A stretch of 64,000 nucleotides of DNA from Microbacterium sp. ACRRU. GTDB lineage: Bacteria > Actinomycetota > Actinomycetes > Actinomycetales > Microbacteriaceae. The position numbers were made by a program, and so were the translations under genes. Shown here piece by piece: positions 36,321 to 43,496 of the stretch (the stretch's first letter is position 1; each line of letters opens with the position of its first letter). The stretch is from assembly GCF_022346945.1 (NCBI RefSeq), contig NZ_JAKRNI010000009.1, positions 28,571 through 92,570 on the forward strand. The letters run 5' to 3'. Below the pieces are notes generated by a model. It did not search any database, was not told where the DNA came from, and saw only the letters and a list, made by a program, of their open reading frames with translations.

Positions 36321-37657
36321 CCACCACGACCGACGTCGCGCGCATCGCGGACCGCCTCGACGCCCTGCCCTTCACCCGGCGCCATGCGCGGGTGCTGGGC
36401 GGGTCGGGTCTGGGCTGGGCCCTGGATGCCATGGACGTCGGCCTCATCTCCTTCGTCATCGCCGCCCTCGCGGCTCAATGGCAGCTCGCTCCGACGGAAG
36501 CCTCGTGGATCGCGTCGGCGGGTTTCGCCGGCATGGCCATCGGCGCGAGCCTCGGCGGCCTGTTGGCCGATCGCTTCGGTCGTCGCCACGTGTTCGCCCT
36601 GACGCTCCTCGTCTACGGCCTCGCCACCGGCGCGAGCGCGCTCGTCGGGGGGCTGGCGGCGCTGCTCGTCCTGCGGTTCGTCGTCGGTCTCGGGCTCGGC
36701 GCCGAGCTTCCCGTCGCGTCGACCTACGTGAGCGAGTTCGCCCCCGCCCGCATGCGCGGACGCCTCATCGTGATCCTCGAGGCGTTCTGGGCCGTGGGGT
36801 GGACCGCCGCGGCCGTGATCGGTTACCTCGTCGTGCCGACCTCCGCCGACGGCTGGCGGTGGGCCTTCGCGCTGGGCGCCATTCCCGCCGTGTACGCCCT
36901 CATCGTGCGATGGGGGCTGCCCGAGTCGCCGCGCTGGCTGGCGAGCCGGGGGAGGGATGCCGAAGCCTCGGCCATCGTGCGGGATTTCGAAGCCGCGGCG
37001 GGCCGGGTGTCGCTCTCTCCCGCCCCGGCCATCGAGGAGCGCGCGGGGCAGGTGCAGCGCACCCGCGTGCGCGACCTGTGGGCACCGCGCCTGCGCGCGC
37101 GAACGGCCGCCCTCTGGGTGCTGTGGTTCTGCGTGAACTTCTCGTACTACGGCGCGTTCATCTGGATTCCGACGATCCTCGTGTCGCAGGGGTACGACCT
37201 CGTGCGGTCGTTCGGCTTCACGCTCGTCATCACCCTGGCGCAGCTACCCGGGTATGCCGTTGCGGCGTGGCTCATCGAAGCGTGGGGACGCCGTGCGACG
37301 CTCGCCGCGTTCCTCGCCGGCTCGGCCGTGGCCGCGGTGTTCTTCGGCACCGCTTCGGGCGAGGCTGCTGTGATCGCCGCGGGCATGGCACTGTCGTTCT
37401 TCAACCTCGGCGCCTGGGGGGCGCTGTACGCGGCGACCCCCGAGACCTACCCCACCCCTCTCCGCGCCACGGGATCGGGGTGGGCGGCCGGCGTCGGCCG
37501 CATCGCGTCGATCGTCGCCCCCCTGAGCGTGCCCCCTCTGCTGGGGCTGGGTGGCGCGCCGCTGCTCTTCATCGTGTTCGCGGCGTTCTTCGCTGTCGCG
37601 GTCGTGGCGGCGCTGTTCCTCCGCGAACAGCGCGGCCGCGCCCTCGCGGAGCGCTGA
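36317..37657 (+). CDS. MFS transporter, metabolite:H+ symporter type
   Basis: The 446-residue carrier has 12 predicted transmembrane helices. The N-terminal part reads LGGSGLGWALDAMDVGLISF. The loop 2-3 motif is GGLLADRFGRRHVF. The LGLGAELPVASTYVSEFAPARMRGR segment on the cytosolic side of helix 4 is typical of the sugar/aromatic-acid porter branch. A second-half GYAVAAWLIEAWGRRAT repeats the motif. Its GTG overlaps the oxidoreductase stop, so the pair forms an uptake-and-oxidation unit; the substrate is unknown. Confidence 0.88.
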   Translation: MTTTTDVARIADRLDALPFTRRHARVLGGSGLGWALDAMDVGLISFVIAALAAQWQLAPTEASWIASAGFAGMAIGASLGGLLADRFGRRHVFALTLLVYGLATGASALVGGLAALLVLRFVVGLGLGAELPVASTYVSEFAPARMRGRLIVILEAFWAVGWTAAAVIGYLVVPTSADGWRWAFALGAIPAVYALIVRWGLPESPRWLASRGRDAEASAIVRDFEAAAGRVSLSPAPAIEERAGQVQRTRVRDLWAPRLRARTAALWVLWFCVNFSYYGAFIWIPTILVSQGYDLVRSFGFTLVITLAQLPGYAVAAWLIEAWGRRATLAAFLAGSAVAAVFFGTASGEAAVIAAGMALSFFNLGAWGALYAATPETYPTPLRATGSGWAAGVGRIASIVAPLSVPPLLGLGGAPLLFIVFAAFFAVAVVAALFLREQRGRALAER

Positions 37658-37690
37658 CATCCGGCCACCGACCCGCCGCCTTGGCCAGCC

Positions 37691-37771
37691 CGCGCCCCCG
37701 TACCGGGGCCGGTACGGGGGCGCGAATCGTGCACTGGGGCGGGCATAGAGCGCCCCGGTGCACGATCCGCG
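37691..37771. repeat. Compound palindrome (two overlapping inverted repeats)
   Basis: First repeat: arms 37691-37706 and 37709-37724, 16 bp perfect with a 2-nt centre (core CCCCCGTACCGG). Second repeat: arms 37721-37741 and 37751-37771, 19 of 21 paired with a 9-nt loop GGCATAGAG. The two share bases 37721-37724, so they are alternative or stacked structures. It lies in the 158-nt gap between the MFS and GDSL genes and could end MFS transcription, although no T-tract follows. Confidence 0.85.
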
Positions 37772-37803
37772 CCCCGACACGCAGTGCGCTCGCGCGGCCC
37801 GCG

Positions 37804-37818
37804 TAGGCTGAGCGGATG
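37804..37818 (+). promoter_or_regulatory. Leaderless promoter -10 for the GDSL hydrolase gene
   Basis: TAGGCT at 37804-37809 lies 6 nt before ATG 37816. Confidence 0.6.
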
Positions 37819-38616
37819 GCATCCGTACGCTATGTCGCGCTCGGCGACTCGTTCACCGAAGGCGTCGGCGATGAGCTGCCCGACGGCACCGTTCGCGGCT
37901 GGGCCGATCTCGCAGCCCAGGGATGGGCGGATGCCGCGGGCGAGCCCATTCAGTACGCCAACCTCGCGATCCGCGGGAAGCTCATTCGGCCCATCGTCGA
38001 GGAGCAGCTGGAACCCGCCCTTGCGCTGAAGCCCACGCACCTGTCGTTCAACGGCGGCGGCAACGACATGCTGCGTCCTCGGACGGGAATCGACGGAATC
38101 GTCGACATCTTCGACCACGTGGTGCGCCGGTGCGACGAGGAGGGCGTGCAGCTCATCGTGCTCTCGGGCGCGAATCCGTCGGCGGGCCTGCCGTTCGGCC
38201 GGGTCGTCCAGGGCCGCGGCGATCGCCTGTCGTACGCCGTCGAGGAGCGTCTGCGTGCTCGGCCCGACGTGATCACGGCGTACAACTGGTTCGATCGCGA
38301 GCTGGCGGGGCCGGAGTTCTGGTCGGTCGACCGGCTACACATGAACGCCCGCGGACACCATCGTGTCGCCGCGCGCGTGCTGCAGTCGGTGGGTCACGAA
38401 GCGCCGGGGGAGTGGTGGAACCTCCCCGAGATCCCGGAGATCCAACGGTTGAAGGGCACGGCCTACTATCGCGAACACGTGGCCCCGTGGGTGCGTCGCC
38501 GTCTCACGGGCACCTCATCGGGCGACGGCCGCGCCGCCAAGTTCGGTGGCGGCTGGGTGGAGCTGACCCCGCTTCAGGACGGCGAGTTCCCCGGGGACGC
38601 GGGCCGGAGCGCGTAG
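37816..38616 (+). CDS. SGNH/GDSL-family hydrolase
   Basis: The 266-residue esterase/lipase-type enzyme has block I YVALGDSFTEGVGDE (nucleophile Ser), block III FNGGGNDML and block V SVDRLHMNARGHHRVA (catalytic Asp and His). No signal peptide is seen, so it is probably cytosolic. The substrate is unknown. Its 3' end overlaps the convergent DHFR-like gene by 43 nt, so one of the two C-termini is probably under relaxed constraint. Confidence 0.88.
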   Translation: MASVRYVALGDSFTEGVGDELPDGTVRGWADLAAQGWADAAGEPIQYANLAIRGKLIRPIVEEQLEPALALKPTHLSFNGGGNDMLRPRTGIDGIVDIFDHVVRRCDEEGVQLIVLSGANPSAGLPFGRVVQGRGDRLSYAVEERLRARPDVITAYNWFDRELAGPEFWSVDRLHMNARGHHRVAARVLQSVGHEAPGEWWNLPEIPEIQRLKGTAYYREHVAPWVRRRLTGTSSGDGRAAKFGGGWVELTPLQDGEFPGDAGRSA

Positions 38617-39158
38617 ACGAGCTCAGCGAATTGACCCGCACGCTTCGCATCGAGGAGCGTCAACCGCTCGGGTCCGAGGACGCGGGGCATGAGCGGCTTT
38701 CCCGAACCCAAAGTGGCCGGAGCGATCGAGAGACGGATCTCGTCGAGGAGATCCGCGTCGGCGAACTGACCGGCCAGGTCGCCGCCACCGACAATCCAGA
38801 CGTCAGCGTTCTCCGCCGCCTTTCGGATCTCGTCCCACTGCTCGTCCACGCTCCCCGCCACCATTCGGATGTCGGCCCCATGGACGAGCTCGCGAGGACG
38901 AGAGGAGAAGACGAATGACGGTCGCCGGCCGTAGAGCTGTTGCCAACGTTCCGGCTCATCGTGAAGATTCTCGTTGCGAACCAGCCACTCGTACGTCGAC
39001 GAGCCCATCACGAGCACACCGACGCCGTCGAGAAATGACCCGAAGGCGACCTCGGCCTCGGCGCTGCCTGGCGTGGCAAACAGCCAATCGAGGGAGTCCT
39101 CCTCTGTCGCGAGAAATCCGTCGACGGTCGTGGCGGTGTGGAAGATCACTCGAGTCAT
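38574..39158 (-). CDS. Dihydrofolate reductase / RibD C-terminal-like reductase
   Basis: The 194-residue protein has the RibD_C/DHFR-like fold: TRVIFHTATTVDGFLATEEDSLDWL at the N-terminus, VLVMGSSTYEWL, and the NADPH loop DVWIVGGGDLAGQFADADLLDEI. This broad family reduces pteridine- or pyrimidine-like rings; its exact substrate is unknown. A TATCGT hexamer lies 6 nt before ATG, predicting a leaderless transcript. Its C-terminus overlaps the GDSL gene in antisense orientation. The divergent neighbour is arsC. Confidence 0.83.
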   Translation of the reverse strand: MTRVIFHTATTVDGFLATEEDSLDWLFATPGSAEAEVAFGSFLDGVGVLVMGSSTYEWLVRNENLHDEPERWQQLYGRRPSFVFSSRPRELVHGADIRMVAGSVDEQWDEIRKAAENADVWIVGGGDLAGQFADADLLDEIRLSIAPATLGSGKPLMPRVLGPERLTLLDAKRAGQFAELVYALRPASPGNSPS

Positions 39159-39170
39159 AGACGGACGATA
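39156..39170 (-). promoter_or_regulatory. Leaderless promoter -10 for the DHFR-like gene
   Basis: On the minus strand TATCGT (39170-39165) is followed after 6 nt by the ATG at 39158. Confidence 0.5.
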
Positions 39171-39217
39171 TCGACGACCTCCGACATCGATGCGCGCGAC
39201 GAATGGGCCGCACTTAG

Positions 39218-39240
39218 CTCAACGCCTATTGAGGTAGTAT
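39218..39240 (+). promoter_or_regulatory. arsC promoter with ArsR-like operator
   Basis: CTCAA (39218-39222) and TTGAG (39229-39233) form an inverted repeat with a 6-nt spacer, immediately upstream of a -10 TAGTAT (39235-39240). This matches the general form of ArsR/SmtB boxes, placed between the core promoter elements. No arsR gene is in the window. Confidence 0.5.
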
Positions 39241-39316
39241 CGCCGCTGTGGAGGGATGCCACCAATGTGAGCGCCTGCCACGCCGAAGGCGATGCACCCG
39301 AACGCGAAGGAGAATT

Positions 39317-39718
39317 ATGTCTCGTCCCACCGTCCTGTTCGCCTGTGTCCACAACGCCGGCCGGTCGCAGATGGCCGCGGGGTATCTGGAACACCTCGCC
39401 GGAGACCGCATCGAGGTGCTCTCGGCCGGCTCCGAGCCGAAGGACCAGATCAACCCCGTCGCGATCGAGGTGATGGCCGAGGAGGGCATCGACATCGCGG
39501 GGAACACCCCCAAGATCCTCACCGTCGAAGCGGTCCGCGAGTCCGACGTCGTCATCACGATGGGCTGCGGCGACGCGTGCCCGATCTTCCCCGGGAAGCG
39601 CTACGAGGACTGGCAGCTCGACGACCCCGCCGGGCAGGGTGCGGACTCCGTGCGCCGCATCCGAGACGAGATCCGGGGTCGCGTGGAGGCGCTGATCGGA
39701 GAGCTCGCTCCGGTGTGA
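39317..39718 (+). CDS. arsC: Arsenate reductase (low-molecular-weight phosphatase fold)
   Basis: The 133-residue protein has the P-loop CVHNAGRS (CX5R) near its N-terminus and two further Cys in MGCGDACPIFPGKRYEDW, giving the three-Cys set of thioredoxin-coupled ArsC. It reduces arsenate to arsenite in the cytosol. AAGGAG at 39307-39312 supports the start. No arsenite exporter (arsB, acr3), arsR or trxB is nearby, so it is a solitary gene with an operator-like site in its promoter. A general tyrosine phosphatase role is less likely given the GCGDACP segment. Confidence 0.87.
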   Translation: MSRPTVLFACVHNAGRSQMAAGYLEHLAGDRIEVLSAGSEPKDQINPVAIEVMAEEGIDIAGNTPKILTVEAVRESDVVITMGCGDACPIFPGKRYEDWQLDDPAGQGADSVRRIRDEIRGRVEALIGELAPV

Positions 39719-39820
39719 CCGCCGCCGGGGAGGCCCGCCCGTCGAGCGCGGCGGCACGCCCGTCGACGAGGCCGAGCAGGGCCGCGAGCCAGGTCAGGCG
39801 CGGCAGCGAGCGTCCCGCGA

Positions 39821-40102
39821 TCACACGTCCTTCGTGATCGAGTACTGGCGTTCGATGCCCGCCGTCACTCGACCCCACAGGCTTTGCGAAACCCGCCGTT
39901 GGTGGCGGTCGAACGCGTCGTCGTCGGCGAAGAGCTCTTCGACCCACCAGACGAGGGTGTCGTCCGTCTGCGCGACCACGAATCGAAGGCATCCGGGCTC
40001 TGCTCGCGTGAGTTCGACGTGTGCGGGCAGGTGACTGCGGACGATCTCCGCTTCTTGCGGCGTGGCACAGACGAGGCGGCCCCTCACGCGGACGGTGCTC
40101 AT
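39821..40102 (-). CDS. Antibiotic biosynthesis monooxygenase (ABM) domain protein
   Basis: The 93-residue ferredoxin-like dimeric alpha-beta barrel protein has RVRGRLVCATPQEAEIVR, ELTRAEPGCLRFVVAQ and WWVEELFADDDAFDRHQ, the usual ABM/YgiN pattern. Members include quinol monooxygenases, but many have unknown activity. TAGTCT lies 6 nt before ATG 40102, so it is probably leaderless. No operon partner is evident. The 102 nt between arsC and this gene hold no further gene. Confidence 0.8.
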   Translation of the reverse strand: MSTVRVRGRLVCATPQEAEIVRSHLPAHVELTRAEPGCLRFVVAQTDDTLVWWVEELFADDDAFDRHQRRVSQSLWGRVTAGIERQYSITKDV

Positions 40103-40114
40103 CTGAAGAGACTA
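40100..40114 (-). promoter_or_regulatory. Leaderless promoter -10 for the ABM gene
   Basis: On the minus strand TAGTCT (40114-40109) precedes the ATG at 40102 by 6 nt. Confidence 0.5.
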
Positions 40115-40146
40115 GGCCCTACCCATGCCGCACGCGGAAACCGCCC

Positions 40147-41181
40147 TCAGCCGATGCGTGGGCCTCCGGAGAGCCCGCTGAGGCTCGTCATCGCAGTCGT
40201 CTCCAGCACCGCAATGTCCTCCAGCAGTCGGCTCGCTTTCGAAAGATGCGCTCGGTCATTCGTGACGCCGGACTTCTCGATGAGCTGCGCGACCATCGTC
40301 CACAGCAGAGCGGACTGGGCGAACAGGTCCCGCCCGTGGAAGACGAGCTCGGCCTCTCGCCGGTCATCGATGAGCTCGGTGCACTCCGTGAGGAAGTCGC
40401 GGTAGAGATTGCGAAACAACGCACCTCCCGTGCCCGCGCGTTCCATCATGAGGGCGATGAGGGGGAGGTCGCGACCCGGGTCCTCGATGCGGTCGAGCCA
40501 CGCCGTGACGCGCTTCGCTGCGGTGCGAATTCCCTTGCTTCCGATGTTGCTGATGGGCGGTGCCAGGAAATCCTCGGCGCACGAGGTGATGGCCGAGATG
40601 ATCGCGGGAAGGAGATGCGTGTGGTCCGCCAACGGGGCCGGGGCCTCCACGGTGAACGATCGATGGCGGGCCGACATGGGGCCGCGCGCTGCTCGCGCCT
40701 TGGCCAAGCTTTCCAGGCTCGTCGAAACGGCTCCACCTTGCTGGGCAGTGTCGACAAGGTATGCCCGGTCTTCGTCGTAACCGTACAAGGCGACGATGTG
40801 ACCAGCGAAGTGCACGCGTGAACCGAAGTACTCCAAGTCGAAACTGTCGAGTTGGAGACCTACCGGGATGCCTTCGTCGATCCGGGAGCGCACCTGCTCC
40901 CACGCCTTCCGCGGGGAAGTGGTTTCTTGCACACGCAGGCCGAGCCCCAGCCTCCGCGCGATGTTCTCGGTGAGAGTGAAGGGCTTCACCCTGCCCCCGA
41001 GGAAAGGGAATTCCTGCTGCTTCGAGTCCCAGTAGATGAAAGACAGTCCGCTGCCGATCCCGAAGAGCATCGGTTCGGACAGTGCCACGCCGACGTGATG
41101 GAGAAGGACCCCGAGCGCCGTCGTCTCGCAGTGGGTGCCGCCGGCCGTGGGAATGTCGTCAATGAGCATTGGGGTCTTCAC
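40147..41181 (-). CDS. BtrH N-terminal domain protein with DUF4872-like C-terminus
   Basis: The 344-residue protein resembles BtrH, the butirosin acyltransferase with a papain-like N-domain: GTHCETTALGVLLHHVG (putative nucleophile Cys), GIGSGLSFIYW, then VHFAGHIVALYGYDEDRAYLVDTA with a His-containing segment. The C-terminal part (from about residue 195) is helical, as in DUF4872. In butirosin synthesis BtrH moves an acyl group from a carrier protein to an aminoglycoside amine; the substrate here is unknown, as no carrier protein or aminoglycoside genes are near. The start (GTG 41181 or ATG 41169) lies inside the end of the PadR gene. Confidence 0.75.
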   Translation of the reverse strand: MKTPMLIDDIPTAGGTHCETTALGVLLHHVGVALSEPMLFGIGSGLSFIYWDSKQQEFPFLGGRVKPFTLTENIARRLGLGLRVQETTSPRKAWEQVRSRIDEGIPVGLQLDSFDLEYFGSRVHFAGHIVALYGYDEDRAYLVDTAQQGGAVSTSLESLAKARAARGPMSARHRSFTVEAPAPLADHTHLLPAIISAITSCAEDFLAPPISNIGSKGIRTAAKRVTAWLDRIEDPGRDLPLIALMMERAGTGGALFRNLYRDFLTECTELIDDRREAELVFHGRDLFAQSALLWTMVAQLIEKSGVTNDRAHLSKASRLLEDIAVLETTAMTSLSGLSGGPRIG

Positions 41182-41728
41182 GGGGCACCAGGACTCGCGC
41201 GGCGAGCCACGACCTTTCTGCCTCGAGCAGGCTCAGGGAGTAGGAGAACACCTCACGCGCCGCTCGGGGGAGGGGTGACTGCCTCGCCTCTGCCTCTGTC
41301 ACGGAGGAAATCCTCGCCTCGAGGAGCTGCAGCCTGTCCTGCAACGCACGGACGTAATCGTGCTCGGGCACGAGGGACGAGTTGGCCAGCCCGACGAGAA
41401 ACGGGTGAGCAACCGTTTGCAGCTCCGAGAGGAAAGCGGCAGTCTCGGCCGCTGCGACCTCGTGCCCTGCTGCGGTCGCGCGGAAGACCCGCCGCGACTT
41501 CGCGCCGGCACGGGCCGCATCAGTCTCGACGAGGCCACGCCTTTCGAGCTTGGCGATGACGTAGTAGATGGAGGAGAACCCGATGTCCGTCCATTTTCGA
41601 ACGCCGCGCTTCTCAATGACCCGTTCCAGGTCGTAGCCGTGCCGAGGCTGCTCGACGATCAGTCCGAGGATCGTCAACTCCGCGGGAGTCAATTGCGGAG
41701 CAGCTTGGTTCGACGATGTCACGACCAC
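41159..41728 (-). CDS. PadR-family transcriptional regulator
   Basis: The 189-residue regulator has a winged helix at residues about 12-90 (LTPAELTILGLIVEQPRHGYDLERVIEKRG, then SSIYYVIAKLERRGLV) and a C-terminal helical dimerisation region of about 90 residues (VirR-like). PadR proteins usually repress a neighbouring gene and release DNA on ligand binding. It is co-transcribed with the BtrH-like gene (23-nt overlap) and starts at GTG 41728, 6 nt after a TAGAAT -10 that lies inside a perfect 18-bp palindrome, so autorepression is likely. Confidence 0.86.
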   Translation of the reverse strand: MVVTSSNQAAPQLTPAELTILGLIVEQPRHGYDLERVIEKRGVRKWTDIGFSSIYYVIAKLERRGLVETDAARAGAKSRRVFRATAAGHEVAAAETAAFLSELQTVAHPFLVGLANSSLVPEHDYVRALQDRLQLLEARISSVTEAEARQSPLPRAAREVFSYSLSLLEAERSWLAARVLVPREDPNAH

Positions 41729-41733
41729 GCGGC

Positions 41734-41751
41734 TATTCTAGCGTCAGAATA
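41734..41751. promoter_or_regulatory. PadR autoregulatory operator overlapping the -10
   Basis: TATTCT (41734-41739), 6 nt, AGAATA (41746-41751) is a perfect inverted repeat. On the minus strand the -10 TAGAAT (41740-41735) lies in it, 6 nt before the PadR GTG start. A bound PadR dimer would block RNA polymerase. Confidence 0.7.
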
Positions 41752-41853
41752 CAACGGGGCGGTAGGGGACCGCTTCACAGCCGTGGCGACGGCGACCCTC
41801 AGGAGTCACCGGTCGAGTCCGCGATGTGACGTGAGTCCGCGGCCGCAGGGGGG

Positions 41854-42405
41854 TCAGACGAGCAGTTTTGTGCGGCGTCGCTCGAGGAGGGTCATGCCCT
41901 GGCGCTCGTCGAGCTTGACGGCGCCGTCCTCGATCCATCCGAGACGTTCGTAGAACGTCGCGGCGCGGTCGTTGCCGTCGAGGACCCACAGGTAGGCAGA
42001 TGTGAACCCGCCCTGCCGGAGGGCGGTCTCGGCGGCCGAGATCAACGCATGCCCGACGCCGGTCGAAAACTCGTCAGGGCGTGCGTAGAGCCCCCAGAGC
42101 TCACCCTGCCCGGAGGCCTCCGCGTCCCGGCCGGGTCCGAAAGAAGCCCATCCGACGATCGCGCCGTCGCGGTCGGCCACGATCGTGCGGCCCGTCGCGT
42201 GCGAGTCGTCCAGGATCCGGCGCCATCCTTCTTCGCGCTGCTCGATCGACAACCCATCGAGCACGTCGTCGGGCATGAGACCCCGGTATGCGGTCTGCCA
42301 TGACGTGACGTGCACGACGGCGATGCCGTGCGCGTCGTCGACGGCGGCGGCCCGGATCTGCAGCGCGTGTCTCACACCACCTGTTGCTATCACATCGGCC
42401 GCCAC
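41854..42405 (-). CDS. GNAT-family N-acetyltransferase
   Basis: The 183-residue enzyme has the GNAT fold: IRAAAVDDAHGIAVVHVTSWQTAYRG at the N-terminus, GWASFGPGRD, the acetyl-CoA loop region LYARPDEFSTGVGHALI (the usual Q/R-x-x-G-x-G/A is modified to FSTGVGHA), and YLWVLDGNDRAATFYERLGW. It should acetylate an amine, with substrate unknown. A GTG at 42375, which directly precedes RHALQIRAAAV, is an alternative start closer to the fold boundary. It is transcribed alone. Confidence 0.83.
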   Translation of the reverse strand: MAADVIATGGVRHALQIRAAAVDDAHGIAVVHVTSWQTAYRGLMPDDVLDGLSIEQREEGWRRILDDSHATGRTIVADRDGAIVGWASFGPGRDAEASGQGELWGLYARPDEFSTGVGHALISAAETALRQGGFTSAYLWVLDGNDRAATFYERLGWIEDGAVKLDERQGMTLLERRRTKLLV

Positions 42406-42488
42406 CGCACTGCGACATGGGGGTGGGGATTGCTCACCGCGCGGAGCGCACGAGAGCGCAGAGCACGGTCGCTCGCTTCCAAACTGAC

Positions 42489-42502
42489 ATAATGTACATT
42501 AT
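42489..42502. promoter_or_regulatory. 14-bp perfect palindrome (orphan operator candidate)
   Basis: ATAATGTACATTAT is a perfect palindrome, very A/T-rich for this genome, in the 242-nt divergent gap between the GNAT and NAD(P)-binding genes. It overlaps CATAAT, a -10-like hexamer. It resembles TetR/MarR operators. The rest of the gap holds the GAGGA site of the downstream gene and no recognisable gene. Confidence 0.6.
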
Positions 42503-42647
42503 CGGCTTACGTTCAACCGCGCCGAGACTCGATCGCCGGAGCGGATGCCGCCCGGTCGACCGCCGATCGCAACCCTCGGCGTCGAAGGATCCACCGAGCA
42601 CCACGAGCTCCGCGATGCCAGGATGAGCGCGTGGATCAGAGGACACG

Positions 42648-43397
42648 ATGAGGATCGCGATCGCCGGCGCGACCGGAACGATCGGCCGGCACGTTCATGC
42701 CGTTGCAGCGGCGCGCGGCCACGACGTCGTGTCGATCTCACGCGCCGCCGGGCATGACCTCACGCGGGATGATCTCGTCGAAGCGCTCACGGGCGTCGAC
42801 GGCGTGATCGACGTCGTCAGCATTTCTACGCTGTCGCGCGGCCGCGCGACCTCGTTCTTCGAGACCACATCGCGGCGGATCCAGCGCGATGGAACGGCTG
42901 CCGGCGTACGGCACCTCGTGGCGCTGTCCATCGTCGGCATCGATGGCGTGGACTCCGGCTACTACGGAGCGAAGCTCGCGCACGAACGCCAGGTGACCTC
43001 GGGCGATCTGCCGTTCACGCTGCTGCGCGCGTCGCAGTTCCACGAGTTCGCGGAGCAGACCGTCTCGCAGGGACGGCTGGGGCCCCTGGCGATCGTGCCG
43101 AGGGCTCTCCTCCGACCCGTGGCCGCCCGCGAGGTCGCCGAGCACCTCGTCGACCTGGCCGAGGGCGCTCCGCGAGGGCGGGTCGACGACCTCGTCGGAC
43201 CACGAGACGAACGGCTCATCGACATGGTCCGCGCGCTCCTCGCCCACGACGGCAGGTCGCTGCCGACATGGGAGGTTCGCCTCCCCGGAGCCATGGGCGC
43301 GGCGATGGCATCCGGCCGCCTCCGTGGGAACACGGACGCGCGTCGCGGCACGCTCTCCTACGCGGACTGGCTCCGGCAGCGCGACTCGCGCGCATGA
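42648..43397 (+). CDS. Atypical SDR / NmrA-like NAD(P)-binding protein
   Basis: The 249-residue Rossmann protein has the N-terminal glycine motif IAIAGATGTIGRHVH and a later SIVGIDGVDSGYYGAKLAHE, where Tyr and Lys (YxxxK) of the SDR site are present. It resembles the NAD(P)H-binding uncharacterised group near NmrA. The substrate is unknown. GAGGA a few bases before ATG 42648 is the ribosome binding site. The A/T-rich palindrome about 150 nt upstream may control it. Confidence 0.8.
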   Translation: MRIAIAGATGTIGRHVHAVAAARGHDVVSISRAAGHDLTRDDLVEALTGVDGVIDVVSISTLSRGRATSFFETTSRRIQRDGTAAGVRHLVALSIVGIDGVDSGYYGAKLAHERQVTSGDLPFTLLRASQFHEFAEQTVSQGRLGPLAIVPRALLRPVAAREVAEHLVDLAEGAPRGRVDDLVGPRDERLIDMVRALLAHDGRSLPTWEVRLPGAMGAAMASGRLRGNTDARRGTLSYADWLRQRDSRA

Positions 43398-43426
43398 GGG
43401 CGGGATGCCTGGGCCGCATCCCGGGC

Positions 43427-43442
43427 TAGGCTCGCCTCGATG
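43427..43442 (+). promoter_or_regulatory. Leaderless promoter -10 for the AEC leader peptide
   Basis: TAGGCT at 43427-43432 is followed after 7 nt by ATG 43440, the start of a short upstream frame and not of the carrier itself. Confidence 0.6.
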
Positions 43443-43496
43443 GAATCGCGACGTCGCTCCCGCGACTCGCGGGCCTGCCCCGAGGTGCTCCGATGA
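43440..43496 (+). CDS. Arg-rich 18-residue leader peptide coupled to the AEC carrier
   Basis: The frame encodes MESRRRSRDSRACPEVLR, with 6 Arg of 18 residues and one Cys. Its stop TGA (43494-43496) overlaps the ATG of the carrier gene (43493), so translation of the two is coupled. The start codon lies 7 nt after a -10 hexamer, making it the first codon of a leaderless mRNA. Short leaderless upstream frames that sense amino acids are known in mycobacteria (Cys-rich type); an Arg-sensing role here is inference. Confidence 0.55.
   Translation: MESRRRSRDSRACPEVLR

Noticed and set aside
42406..42647. Short frames on both strands in the GNAT / NAD(P)-binding gap
   Set aside because: No ribosome binding site, no recognisable domain and no regulator-like helix-turn-helix; the A/T-rich palindrome is the only convincing signal.
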